Source: UMGS1649 sp045637095
GTDB taxonomy: Bacteria; Bacillota; Clostridia; TANB77; CAG-465
Length of the DNA: 22,006 nucleotides
Direction: 5' to 3'
Assembly: GCA_045637095.1 (NCBI GenBank)
Contig: JAZTYX010000076.1
Location: 1-22,006, forward strand
The notes beneath the pieces are model-generated. The model made no database searches, was not told where the DNA came from, and was given only the letters and a program-made list of their open reading frames with translations. This document shows, piece after piece, positions 1 through 6,227 of the stretch. Numbering within the stretch: the stretch's first letter is position 1; every line of letters begins with the position of its first letter. The position numbers were made by a program, and so were the translations under genes.

Positions 1-212
1 AAAAATTCATTTATTAATAGTTTGCGATATATATTTGATGGTGTTTTCTTGTATATCGGATGTGAATGTGGAAAGAGTGCAAGTGCTCTTGTTTCGGCAA
101 TTATTCTATTACCAACCTTTTCAGCATATTTTGAATTAAATATTTTTAGAAAATTTAAATTGTATTCTGTTGTAATGGTTGAGAGATTAGTTATATTTAC
201 TTTATATATCAA
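1..212 (-). CDS. RelE/ParE-type toxin, second copy (partial, TTG start)
   Basis: This is the first 70 residues of a toxin that runs off the window edge. Its TTG start (210-212) overlaps the stop codon of the antitoxin gene upstream (TTGA), and an AGGGGTG ribosome-binding site lies just before it. The frame has no upstream ATG before a stop. Aligned without gaps from this TTG, it matches the toxin at 408-716 at 30 of 70 positions by my hand count, including EYNL, FP-S-H-IYK and YRKL, so both start and identity are well supported. By family, RelE/ParE toxins are small ribonucleases or gyrase poisons neutralised by the protein encoded just upstream. The C-terminal strand with the likely active-site region is outside the window, so whether it is intact cannot be judged. 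Confidence 0.82.
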   Translation of the reverse strand, partial: MIYKVNITNLSTITTEYNLNFLKIFNSKYAEKVGNRIIAETRALALFPHSHPIYKKTPSNIYRKLLINEF

Positions 213-394
213 TAAATAACACCCCTGATTCTTTTTTCAAATTCATCTAACGAAATGAAATCTTTTTTAGTAAAAGCTCCACTTTCATATAGTTCAATAA
301 CTCTATCTATAACAGCGTTTTCGTTATTTAGATTGTTAAGATTTTCACTTACACATAAAGTATTAGTATATTTTTCTTTGTTGTTTTTAATCAT
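209..394 (-). CDS. Antitoxin of second tandem TA module
   Basis: A 61-residue acidic protein with the same length and layout as the antitoxin at 716-901. Shared landmarks are the MIKN start, T-LCV-EN near residues 12-18, ENxxIDxVIxxYE-G-F in the middle and a C-terminal E-x-R-R/I tail. The open frame extends upstream, but I start at 394 because a GGAGGA ribosome-binding site (401-406) sits just before that ATG and because the paralogue starts identically. It begins 13 bases after the preceding toxin stop and its own stop overlaps the next toxin start, so it is translated as part of one polycistron. No obvious helix-turn-helix or ribbon-helix-helix is visible. Function is inferred from position next to RelE/ParE-like toxins; I do not recognise the antitoxin family. 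Confidence 0.8.
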   Translation of the reverse strand: MIKNNKEKYTNTLCVSENLNNLNNENAVIDRVIELYESGAFTKKDFISLDEFEKRIRGVIY

Positions 395-407
395 ATATAT
401 TCCTCCT

Positions 408-716
408 TTAAGTAAGATAATAATAGTATTCGTCGAATTCTTTTCTTGCATCAATAACATATAAAATTCTAACAGTATTTTTAGAAACAAAATAAATAAT
501 ATGATATAAATCGTTTACGATTAATTTCCTATAGGTTTTGTTTATTGCTTGTTTATAAATTGTATGAGAATTAGGAAATATAGAAAGAGAGTCAATCGCG
601 TCAATTATATGTTTACGCATTTTTAATGAAAAAATAGGGTTAAATGCGTATAGAAACATAAGATTATATTCATTGGTAATATGAGCTAATTTTGTGGTTT
701 CAACATTGTATTTCAT
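408..716 (-). CDS. RelE/ParE-type toxin, first copy
   Basis: A 102-residue basic protein with the look of the ParE/RelE fold: N-terminal helices (residues 15-45), then IFPNS, the YRKLIVNDLYHIIY strand segment and a final strand ILYVIDARKEFDEYY. The YRKLxVxxYxxxY block and a C-terminal R-x-D/E tail are hallmarks of this superfamily. A longer frame to 755 exists, but the ATG at 714-716 is preferred: it overlaps the antitoxin stop (TAATG), has GGAG eight bases upstream and matches the paralogue start. Expected role: growth-inhibiting toxin (mRNA interferase or gyrase inhibitor; which one cannot be told from sequence alone) held in check by the upstream antitoxin. It forms one operon with three other small genes. 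Confidence 0.85.
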   Translation of the reverse strand: MKYNVETTKLAHITNEYNLMFLYAFNPIFSLKMRKHIIDAIDSLSIFPNSHTIYKQAINKTYRKLIVNDLYHIIYFVSKNTVRILYVIDARKEFDEYYYYLT

Positions 717-901
717 TAAAACAACTCCATTAATCTTCGTTTGGATTCTTCCCAAGGTATAAAATCTGAATCTTTAAACTCACCATTCTCATACATATTA
801 ATTACTTTATCAATAATTAAGTTTTCATCATATCGTTTAGATATGTTTTCGTTTACACATAATGTAGTGTTTTTATATGAATTCTCTTTGTTTTTAATCA
901 T
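716..901 (-). CDS. Antitoxin of first TA module
   Basis: A 61-residue charged protein that is the first gene of a four-gene toxin-antitoxin operon. A strong AAAGGAGGAA ribosome-binding site precedes the ATG at 899-901. It ends by sharing one base with the toxin start (TAATG), the coupling typical of type II modules, where the antitoxin is made first. The middle shows a helix-like IIDKVINMYENGEF segment and the tail EESKRRLMELF is amphipathic, plausibly the toxin-binding part. I see no confident DNA-binding motif, although the operon promoter carries dyad symmetry. The antitoxin role is inferred from pairing with a RelE/ParE-like toxin and from duplication of the pair downstream. Confidence 0.8.
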   Translation of the reverse strand: MIKNKENSYKNTTLCVNENISKRYDENLIIDKVINMYENGEFKDSDFIPWEESKRRLMELF

Positions 902-924
902 AGCTATTCCTCCTTTGGAGATAT

Positions 925-953
925 AGGATACACTAATGTATAGTGGTTGTCAA
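925..953 (-). promoter_or_regulatory. Promoter and operator-like dyad of the TA operon
   Basis: Read on the minus strand: TTGACA (948-953), a 17-base spacer and TATCCT (925-930), about 25 bases before the first antitoxin start. The spacer and -10 carry two overlapping inverted repeats: ATACA-4-TGTAT (928-941) and CACTA-5-TAGTG (931-945). This is the usual place for autoregulatory binding by an antitoxin or toxin-antitoxin complex; that role is inference. Confidence 0.6.
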
Positions 954-1056
954 ATTTATTTTTTTGTCGAATTTTGTATTCTACAGGTATTGATACTAAC
1001 ACTATATGCATATTATATACACTTAAAAATACTTTGTAAATATACTAGTAAAATAA

Positions 1057-1085
1057 TGTGCAAAAATATATTTTTATGGTATAAT
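1057..1085 (+). promoter_or_regulatory. Extended -10 promoter of the HD-domain gene
   Basis: TATAAT at 1080-1085 is preceded by TG (extended -10, TGGTATAAT), with a weak TGTGCA at 1057-1062 as -35 and a 17-base spacer. The expected start near 1092 gives a very short leader containing the GAGGGG ribosome-binding site (1094-1099). A second weak promoter-like pair (TTGATA 990-995, TATATA 1014-1019) lies upstream in the divergent gap. Confidence 0.5.
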
Positions 1086-1104
1086 AGGTTCGCGAGGGGA
1101 TAAT

Positions 1105-1740
1105 ATGAATAAAGCAGAAAATGTATTAGATTTTTATTATAAAATGTGTAAATTAAAAGAAATAGAAAGAAGCGGTTGGGTAGATTGGAACATACTTAGA
1201 ACTGGTCCGGTGGAAAGAGTTGCAGAGCATATATATGGAACACAACTATTAGCTATGGCTATATACTTAGAATATGATTTAGATTTAAATATAGATAAGG
1301 TTACAACTATGCTTGCACATCATGAAACAGAGGAAGTAGAAATAGGAGATATAACTCCATTTGATGGTGTAACTGAAGAAGAAAAAAGAACTTTAGGTAG
1401 CAAGGCAGTAACAAATATAACAAGTAAAATAAAAAATGGAGAATACATTAAAAGATATGTAGATGAGTTTGAAAAACGTGAGACTAAAGAAGCCATGTTT
1501 GCTTATCTTATAGATAAACTAGAGTGTATTTTGTGGGCTAAAAAGTATTCAGATGCTGGTAGAATAAGTTTAGAAATAGCGCCTAAGGAACAAATAGAAC
1601 TAGTAAAAGAAATAATAAGTAAAGGTGCAAATGATGCCGGAGATATATTTAGAGAATTTCATAGATATAAATTTGCGGATGATCAAACGTTTATGGAAAT
1701 AATAAACTCTCTTGAAAACTATGTAATAAAAGAAAATTAA
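1105..1740 (+). CDS. HD-domain hydrolase, HDDC2/YfbR-like nucleotidase
   Basis: A 211-residue soluble protein of the HD_3/HDDC2-like branch of metal-dependent phosphohydrolases. Landmarks are RVAEH (His42), AHHETEE (His73-Glu74), the family-typical GDITPF (81-86) and LIDKLE (Asp137). Members of this branch mostly remove the 5'-phosphate from deoxynucleoside monophosphates; the substrate here is not visible from sequence. The usual His-Asp doublet reads His-Glu. I recall related clostridial proteins with the same change, so activity may well be kept. The start is supported by GAGGGG five bases upstream and an extended -10 promoter. The gene stands alone: divergent from the toxin-antitoxin operon and closed by its own terminator. 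Confidence 0.8.
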   Translation: MNKAENVLDFYYKMCKLKEIERSGWVDWNILRTGPVERVAEHIYGTQLLAMAIYLEYDLDLNIDKVTTMLAHHETEEVEIGDITPFDGVTEEEKRTLGSKAVTNITSKIKNGEYIKRYVDEFEKRETKEAMFAYLIDKLECILWAKKYSDAGRISLEIAPKEQIELVKEIISKGANDAGDIFREFHRYKFADDQTFMEIINSLENYVIKEN

Positions 1741-1751
1741 AAATATTAATT

Positions 1752-1785
1752 AAAATATGCATATTAAATATATGCATATTTTTTT
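1752..1785 (+). terminator. Rho-independent terminator after the HD-domain gene
   Basis: Thirteen-base perfect stem (1752-1764 with 1770-1782), five-base loop, and a T run to 1785. The stem core is ATATGCATAT. It separates the HD-domain gene from sleB. Confidence 0.8.
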
Positions 1786-1827
1786 GTTATTAACTCAAAA
1801 TATTAACAAAATTAAAGAGAGGTATTT

Positions 1828-2364
1828 ATGAAAAATGTATTTAATTTTGGAGTAATAATAGTCATTTTAATGACACTTTTTGTAATGTTATATATAACAT
1901 TAAATCACAATGAAATAAAGCTTTTCCCGGAAGTTATTGCCGCAGTTAAAGATCAAAGCTCAACAAATAGTAAAAAGAAAACGGATCAAAGTTCTGTATC
2001 TAATAATGGAGATATGGTGGATTTGCTTGCAAGACTTATAAATGGTGAAGCAAGAGGTGAACCGTATAAAGGTCAAGTTGCAGTTGGAGCTGTTGTTATG
2101 AATAGGGTAAAAAGTTCGGAATTTCCAAATACTATTTCAGGGGTAATTTATCAAAAGAATCAATTTTCTTGTGTTAAGGATGGACAGTTCGATAAACCAA
2201 TTTCTAAAGATTCAACTGTATATAAAGCAGCAAGAGAAGCATACAACGGAGCAGATCCAACTAATGGATGCCTTTTTTTCTATAACCCTAAAACAAGTAC
2301 AAATAAATGGATATTTAGTAGGCCTACTGTAACTACAATAGGAAAACATAGGTTTACAAAGTAG
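1828..2364 (+). CDS. sleB: Spore cortex-lytic enzyme SleB-like hydrolase
   Basis: A 178-residue protein with an N-terminal membrane segment or uncleaved signal (residues 7-25), a Ser/Lys-rich linker (41-60) and a Hydrolase_2 (SleB/CwlJ) domain from 63 to the end. The domain opens with LLARLINGEARGE, where Glu74 matches the catalytic glutamate of SleB-type lytic transglycosylases, and continues through GAVVMNRV and a C-terminal FYNP...IG-HRF block. The family cleaves muramic-lactam-containing spore cortex during germination. The ypeB gene begins seven bases downstream, the conserved sleB-ypeB arrangement. Bacillus SleB has an extra N-terminal peptidoglycan-binding domain that is absent here, so targeting may rely on the membrane anchor and YpeB. 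The ATG follows GAGAGG at good spacing. No sigma-G-type promoter was evident to me in the short upstream gap. Confidence 0.88.
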   Translation: MKNVFNFGVIIVILMTLFVMLYITLNHNEIKLFPEVIAAVKDQSSTNSKKKTDQSSVSNNGDMVDLLARLINGEARGEPYKGQVAVGAVVMNRVKSSEFPNTISGVIYQKNQFSCVKDGQFDKPISKDSTVYKAAREAYNGADPTNGCLFFYNPKTSTNKWIFSRPTVTTIGKHRFTK

Positions 2365-2371
2365 GTGGAAT

Positions 2372-3784
2372 ATGTTAGGCAAGATAGAAGAAAAAATTAA
2401 ACAATTTAAGAAGAAACAAAATCCTAAAGTAATAGGAGTAGCAGCATTCTTTGTGTTTGGAGTAGTTACGCTACTTATGATGAATAGTATAAATATTTAT
2501 GGTAGAGAAAAACAAGAAAATACAGATACAAACAATAGAAATATGTATGAAATAATAACAAGTGTAAACAATATAGACGTATTAGTTACTAAAGTAAAAA
2601 TAACTAAAACTAGTGAATATAACCTACCTGTTTTATCTAAAATAATGGCAGAAGCAAGTAGAGCAAAAGATAATCTTTCGGCTCTTCCCGTAAATCAAAG
2701 TGCTCTTAACAATGTGTCTAAATTTTTCACACAAGTCATATCTTTTTCTGAGACGTTAATTGCTAAAGAAGCTAATTTAGATGAAAAGGATTACAAGAAT
2801 ATAGACAAAATTGGAAATGTTGCAGACAAATTAAATGAGACACTATCAGACATATATACAAGACTTACAGAAGGTAGAATTAAATGGGATGAAGTAGAAA
2901 AAGTTGCATCAGAAGAACTTACTAAAGATAAGGCGGAACTTAATTTAGAAGGTGTAAACAACATAGCATCGGTCTTAGAAGATTATGAAGGACTAATATA
3001 TGATGGTGCTTTCTCTGAACATATAGTAAGTAATAAAGCTAAGAATTTAACTGGTAAGAATGTAACAGTAGACGATGCAGTAGAGAAAGTAAAAGAATGT
3101 GTAATAAATTTGGGTAGAAAAGAAAAATACGAAATAAAAGACATAAAATATAATGGAGAGATAAACGGAAATATTCCACTTTATGATTTCAATGTAAAAT
3201 GTATAAGAAATAATAACGAAGAAGAAAAAATAGAAATAGATGTGCAAATAACTAAGCAAGATGGTAAACTACTTTTAATACTTAGTGATAGAGCTGTTAA
3301 AGAAAAGAAATTAGATATAGAAGAATGTAAGCAAATAGGTGATGAATACTTAAAAGCGTTAGGACTTAAGAATTTTGATCCTACATATTATTTAGTAGAT
3401 AATAATATGGTTACGATAAATTATGCGGCGGTACAAGATGGAGTACTTCTTTATCCAGATTTAATTAAGGTTAAAGTTGCTATGGATAATGGGGATATTT
3501 GCTCTGTAGAATGCAGCGGATATATATATAACCATACATCAAGAACAAATATAACACCTACCATTACAGAAAATGAAGCAAAGAATAAAATAAATAAAGG
3601 AGTGGAAACAAAAAGTATAAGACTTGCAGTTATTCCAAAAGAATCTAAAGAGGAAGTTTTAACATACGAGATAAAAGGCAAAATAGATAACCATGATGTA
3701 CTAATATACATTAATGCTAAAGATGGTAGAGAAGAAAATGTTCTGTTAATATTGGAAACTCCAGGTGGAATCCTTACTATGTAA
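2372..3784 (+). CDS. ypeB: Germination protein YpeB
   Basis: A 470-residue protein with a basic N-terminus, a single membrane anchor at about residues 19-40, a helical middle region (about 55-190) and C-terminal PepSY-like repeats (about 220-465). It ends in GGILTM, close to the GxLTM end typical of YpeB. In Bacillus, YpeB is needed for SleB accumulation and localisation in the spore and is later proteolysed at germination. Position directly after sleB with a seven-base gap and an AGGTGG ribosome-binding site supports the pairing. Length is close to the family norm of about 450. No terminator is visible before the next gene, but that gene has its own promoter. Confidence 0.88.
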   Translation: MLGKIEEKIKQFKKKQNPKVIGVAAFFVFGVVTLLMMNSINIYGREKQENTDTNNRNMYEIITSVNNIDVLVTKVKITKTSEYNLPVLSKIMAEASRAKDNLSALPVNQSALNNVSKFFTQVISFSETLIAKEANLDEKDYKNIDKIGNVADKLNETLSDIYTRLTEGRIKWDEVEKVASEELTKDKAELNLEGVNNIASVLEDYEGLIYDGAFSEHIVSNKAKNLTGKNVTVDDAVEKVKECVINLGRKEKYEIKDIKYNGEINGNIPLYDFNVKCIRNNNEEEKIEIDVQITKQDGKLLLILSDRAVKEKKLDIEECKQIGDEYLKALGLKNFDPTYYLVDNNMVTINYAAVQDGVLLYPDLIKVKVAMDNGDICSVECSGYIYNHTSRTNITPTITENEAKNKINKGVETKSIRLAVIPKESKEEVLTYEIKGKIDNHDVLIYINAKDGREENVLLILETPGGILTM

Positions 3785-3793
3785 TAAATATTA

Positions 3794-3822
3794 TTGCTTT
3801 TAATATTTTTTTGGCATATAAT
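3794..3822 (+). promoter_or_regulatory. Promoter of the patatin-like gene
   Basis: TTGCTT (3794-3799), 17-base spacer, TATAAT (3817-3822), placing the transcript start near 3829 and the ATG at 3842 with GGTGAT as ribosome-binding site. This argues against a TTG start at 3794, which would lie in the promoter. Confidence 0.6.
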
Positions 3823-3841
3823 TTTTATAGGTGATATAAAA

Positions 3842-5023
3842 ATGTATGGAGTAGTACTAGAAGGTGGAGGCCTTAAGGGTAGTTACCACTTAGGAGCGAT
3901 GAAAGCTGTTTATGAATGCGGATATAAAGTAGGTGGATATGTAGGAACATCTATTGGTTCATTTAATGCGGCAGTACTTGCACAGGGAGATTTTGAAAGA
4001 CTTTACGATGCGTGGTATAGAGGTTCATCAACACTTGGTTTAGATGTAGATGAAAAAGAAATAGAAAAATTAGTAGATAAAAAAGTGAGTATGAAATCTA
4101 TTAAATATTGGATGAATTTCCTTAAAGAAAATATGTCTAATAAAGGTGTAGATTCTACAAAATTAAAGAAGTTATATAGTACATATATAGATGAAAAGAA
4201 ACTTAGAAAATCTAAAATAGATTATGGTATGGTTACAGTATCCTTAACAGATATGAAACCGGTATACATGTATAAAGAGGATATTCCAGATGGAGAAGTT
4301 GCATCATATGTTTTAGCAAGTTCATATCTTCCTTTCTTTAAGCAAGGAGATTTATTAAAAGATAAAAAGACATATATTGATGGTGGATTTTTTGATAACC
4401 GTCCAATCTCACTGTTAATAGATAAGGGTTATATAGATTTTATAGAGATAAGAACGAATGCAATTGGTGTTACTAAATGGGTTAACAAAAAAGGCTTAAA
4501 CATTATAGTTATAGAGCCAAGTAAAAAGGTTTTAAGTGGCATTGCAATAAGCGATAATAAATCTGTTCGTAGAGATATGGAAATGGGATATTACGATGCA
4601 ATGCGTGTTCTTAAAGGGTACATAGGAGACAAATTTTATGTTATACCAACAGAAGATAGCAAAGTGTTTAATGCATTAATAAATATTACGGATGAACAAA
4701 TAGAATTAATAACTAAGAAAGTTAAGATAAGTGGAGTCGAAGATAATATGGAACCAAAGAAAATATTGTTTGAAAAGATACTTCCTAACTTATCTTCTAA
4801 GTTAAAATCTGCAGATACATTAACATACCAAAGAACTATAGTTTCTATGATAGAATATGTTATGTCAGAAGAAAAGGATGAATTCAAATTTTATACTTTT
4901 GAAGAATTACTATCAGAGTTCAAAAAGAAAATACCAAAGTATATGAAGAAACAAAGAGAATCATTAATAAAAGATCCAACAGAAGTTTTAATACTAAATT
5001 TGTTGAAATATGTTGAAATGTAG
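3842..5023 (+). CDS. Patatin-like phospholipase family protein
   Basis: A 393-residue protein whose N-terminal half is a patatin domain. Visible are the glycine-rich oxyanion loop EGGGLKG (7-13), the nucleophile elbow GTSIG with Ser37, and the catalytic Asp in DGGFFDN (Asp180), so the Ser-Asp dyad is complete. Patatins hydrolyse acyl esters of phospholipids or other lipids; the substrate here is unknown. No signal peptide or membrane segment is seen, so a cytoplasmic or membrane-peripheral role is likely. The C-terminal about 150 residues are charged and helical with no motif I recognise. I chose the ATG at 3842 over an upstream in-frame TTG at 3794 because the latter lies inside a good promoter and would add residues before the conserved patatin start. 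The gene stands alone between ypeB and spoIIID. Confidence 0.85.
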   Translation: MYGVVLEGGGLKGSYHLGAMKAVYECGYKVGGYVGTSIGSFNAAVLAQGDFERLYDAWYRGSSTLGLDVDEKEIEKLVDKKVSMKSIKYWMNFLKENMSNKGVDSTKLKKLYSTYIDEKKLRKSKIDYGMVTVSLTDMKPVYMYKEDIPDGEVASYVLASSYLPFFKQGDLLKDKKTYIDGGFFDNRPISLLIDKGYIDFIEIRTNAIGVTKWVNKKGLNIIVIEPSKKVLSGIAISDNKSVRRDMEMGYYDAMRVLKGYIGDKFYVIPTEDSKVFNALINITDEQIELITKKVKISGVEDNMEPKKILFEKILPNLSSKLKSADTLTYQRTIVSMIEYVMSEEKDEFKFYTFEELLSEFKKKIPKYMKKQRESLIKDPTEVLILNLLKYVEM

Positions 5024-5042
5024 CGAAAAAGCAGACATTTAC

Positions 5043-5071
5043 TTTACTTTTTACCTAAAAAATTATATAAT
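5043..5071 (+). promoter_or_regulatory. Possible promoter of spoIIID
   Basis: TTTACT (5043-5048), 17-base spacer, TATAAT (5066-5071), about 47 bases before the start codon. It reads as a sigma-A type element. SpoIIID genes are usually mother-cell (sigma-E) controlled; I could not make a convincing sigma-E box here, so the assignment is tentative. Confidence 0.4.
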
Positions 5072-5117
5072 ATATATGGTTGAAACAAAGACCAAAATAA
5101 ATTTATGGAGGTAAAAA

Positions 5118-5396
5118 ATGTTTAAGTCAAAGTACAGGATAGGACGGAAAAAAAGACAACAGATAGCAGAATATTATGTGTACGAAAATAGCACGATTAG
5201 AAAAACAGCGTCACATTTTGGTATTCCTAAGTCTTACGTTCACAGAGCACTCGCAGATTTCAGATGCGATCGGTACACACGAGATACAGAACTTGCTCAT
5301 AAAGTAGCAGCTCTTGTAGAAAAGAATGTTACCGAACGTTCAATAAGAGGTGGCCAGTCTACAAAAGCTAAATATGGCAAAAAGAAGAATGGCTAA
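5118..5396 (+). CDS. spoIIID: SpoIIID-family sporulation transcription regulator
   Basis: A 92-residue basic protein with a helix-turn-helix at about residues 26-46 (STIRKTASHFGIPKSYVHRAL) and the C-terminal signature SIRGGQSTKAKY (75-86), which corresponds to the HLRGGEATKLKY end of Bacillus SpoIIID. SpoIIID is a small mother-cell DNA-binding protein that acts between sigma-E and sigma-K. Length matches the family (about 80-95). Start: GGAGGT seven bases before the ATG. The N-terminus carries more Arg/Lys than typical. Codon choice looks richer in G and C (CGG, CGT, GCG, CTC) than neighbouring genes, which I note without a calculation. The neighbouring sleB-ypeB and amidase genes make a sporulation/germination neighbourhood. 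The gene is closed by a strong terminator. Confidence 0.85.
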   Translation: MFKSKYRIGRKKRQQIAEYYVYENSTIRKTASHFGIPKSYVHRALADFRCDRYTRDTELAHKVAALVEKNVTERSIRGGQSTKAKYGKKKNG

Positions 5397-5399
5397 TTA

Positions 5400-5435
5400 A
5401 AAAAGGCACACGTTAAAATATACGTGTGTCTTTTT
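5400..5435 (+). terminator. Rho-independent terminator after spoIIID
   Basis: Fourteen-base stem (5400-5413 with 5422-5435) with one G-T wobble, an eight-base AT loop, and a five-T tail forming the right arm end. Confidence 0.85.
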
Positions 5436-5475
5436 CTATAGAAAAAATAATATAAAATAAACAGAATATTAAATA

Positions 5476-5497
5476 CACCCATATAATATATGGGGTG
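5476..5497 (+). promoter_or_regulatory. Hairpin covering the amidase ribosome-binding site
   Basis: CACCCATAT (5476-5484) can pair with ATAT-GGGGTG (5488-5497) with one bulged G and a three-base loop. The GGGGTG arm is the likely Shine-Dalgarno for the ATG at 5502, so any transcript starting upstream of 5476 would have its ribosome-binding site sequestered. The loop side also contains TATAAT (5482-5487), but a start from it would fall on the ribosome-binding site. Confidence 0.4.
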
Positions 5498-5501
5498 TAA
5501 T

Positions 5502-6167
5502 ATGAGTAATTCAAAATTAATAGATAAAACAATACTTGCAGATAAAACAAATTATACAAAAGGAAGAAACGGAAATAAAATTAAAACGGTAACGATTCAT
5601 CATATGGCGGCTGTGTTAACAATAGAAGAATGTGGTAACTACTTTAGAGGTAAAAATAGAAACGCATCTAGTCATTATGGTATTGGCAGCGATGGTAGAG
5701 TGGGCTTGTATGTGAATGAGAAAGATACTGCATATACAAACAGTAACTTTAAGTCTAATACGGAATCTGTAACAATAGAAGTGTCTAATAGCAGAGTTGG
5801 TGGAGAATATCCAGTATCAGATAAGGCGTTAGATAAGTTAATAATATTAGTTGCAGACATAGCTAAAAGAAATAATTTAGGAAAGCTTGTTAAAGGAGAA
5901 AATTTAACTTGGCACAGTATGTTTACAGCTACTGCATGCCCTGGTAAATATATTTTAAGTAAGTTGGACTATATAATTTCTAAAGCTAATGAGATTAACG
6001 AAGCAGAAGAAAAAGAAGTTGCAAAAAAGAAAACAAATAACGAATTAGCTAAGGAAGTAATCCGTGGATTATGGGGAAATGGAAAGGCTAGAAAAGATAA
6101 ATTAACAGCGGCTGGATATGACTATTATGTTGTGCAAAAAATAGTTAATGAAATACTTCTCACATAG
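5502..6167 (+). CDS. N-acetylmuramoyl-L-alanine amidase with Cpl-7-like domain
   Basis: A 221-residue protein with an Amidase_2 catalytic domain (about 5-160): TIHHMA (zinc His33/34), SSHYGIG (57-62), and WHSMFTATACPG with His138 and Cys146 completing the zinc site. After a Glu/Lys linker (165-178), residues 181-220 (ELAKEVIRGLWGNGKARKDKL...YDYYVVQKIVN) match the Cpl-7/CW_7 cell-wall-binding repeat found in phage lysins and some bacterial hydrolases. It cuts the MurNAc-L-Ala bond of peptidoglycan. No signal peptide is present, as in phage endolysins and sporulation mother-cell lysis amidases; placement beside spoIIID favours the latter (inference). Start: the ATG at 5502 is preferred over 5490 because GGGGTG sits in front of it. 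Confidence 0.87.
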   Translation: MSNSKLIDKTILADKTNYTKGRNGNKIKTVTIHHMAAVLTIEECGNYFRGKNRNASSHYGIGSDGRVGLYVNEKDTAYTNSNFKSNTESVTIEVSNSRVGGEYPVSDKALDKLIILVADIAKRNNLGKLVKGENLTWHSMFTATACPGKYILSKLDYIISKANEINEAEEKEVAKKKTNNELAKEVIRGLWGNGKARKDKLTAAGYDYYVVQKIVNEILLT

Positions 6168-6177
6168 TCATTTTCAA

Positions 6178-6206
6178 TTGACAAATCACCTGCTTGAAGG
6201 TATACT
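6178..6206 (+). promoter_or_regulatory. Promoter of the GME-fold gene
   Basis: Consensus TTGACA (6178-6183), 17-base spacer, TATACT (6201-6206); expected transcript start near 6213. The leader would be only about 15 bases, starting at or in the AGGTGA ribosome-binding site region. It is embedded in the dyad at 6183-6221. Confidence 0.65.
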
Positions 6207-6221
6207 TTTAGCAGGTGATTT
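6183..6221 (+). promoter_or_regulatory. 12-bp dyad: operator and/or hairpin over the ribosome-binding site
   Basis: AAATCACCTGCT (6183-6194) and AGCAGGTGATTT (6210-6221) are perfect reverse complements separated by 15 bases. The left arm lies in the promoter spacer; the right arm spans the predicted transcript start and the only Shine-Dalgarno-like sequence (AGGTGA) of the gene at 6228. In readthrough RNA from the amidase gene it would act as a terminator-like or RBS-sequestering hairpin; in DNA it has the geometry of a repressor operator. Confidence 0.6.
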
Positions 6222-6227
6222 TACTTT

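Noticed and set aside
22..219. Plus-strand ORF of 65 residues at the left edge
   Set aside because: It is the antisense shadow of the second toxin, whose minus-strand frame aligns with its paralogue without gaps; no ribosome-binding site supports the plus-strand reading.
3794..3841. TTG start extending the patatin-like protein by 16 residues
   Set aside because: The TTG lies in the -35 element of a good promoter, and the added residues do not belong to the patatin fold; ATG at 3842 has its own ribosome-binding site.
5490..5501. Earlier ATG for the amidase
   Set aside because: The GGGGTG ribosome-binding site lies between the two ATGs and serves the second; the four added residues are not part of the domain.
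5502..6167. Prophage remnant signalled by the endolysin-like amidase
   Set aside because: No holin, structural, integrase or other phage gene lies nearby, and the flanks are sporulation and housekeeping genes.
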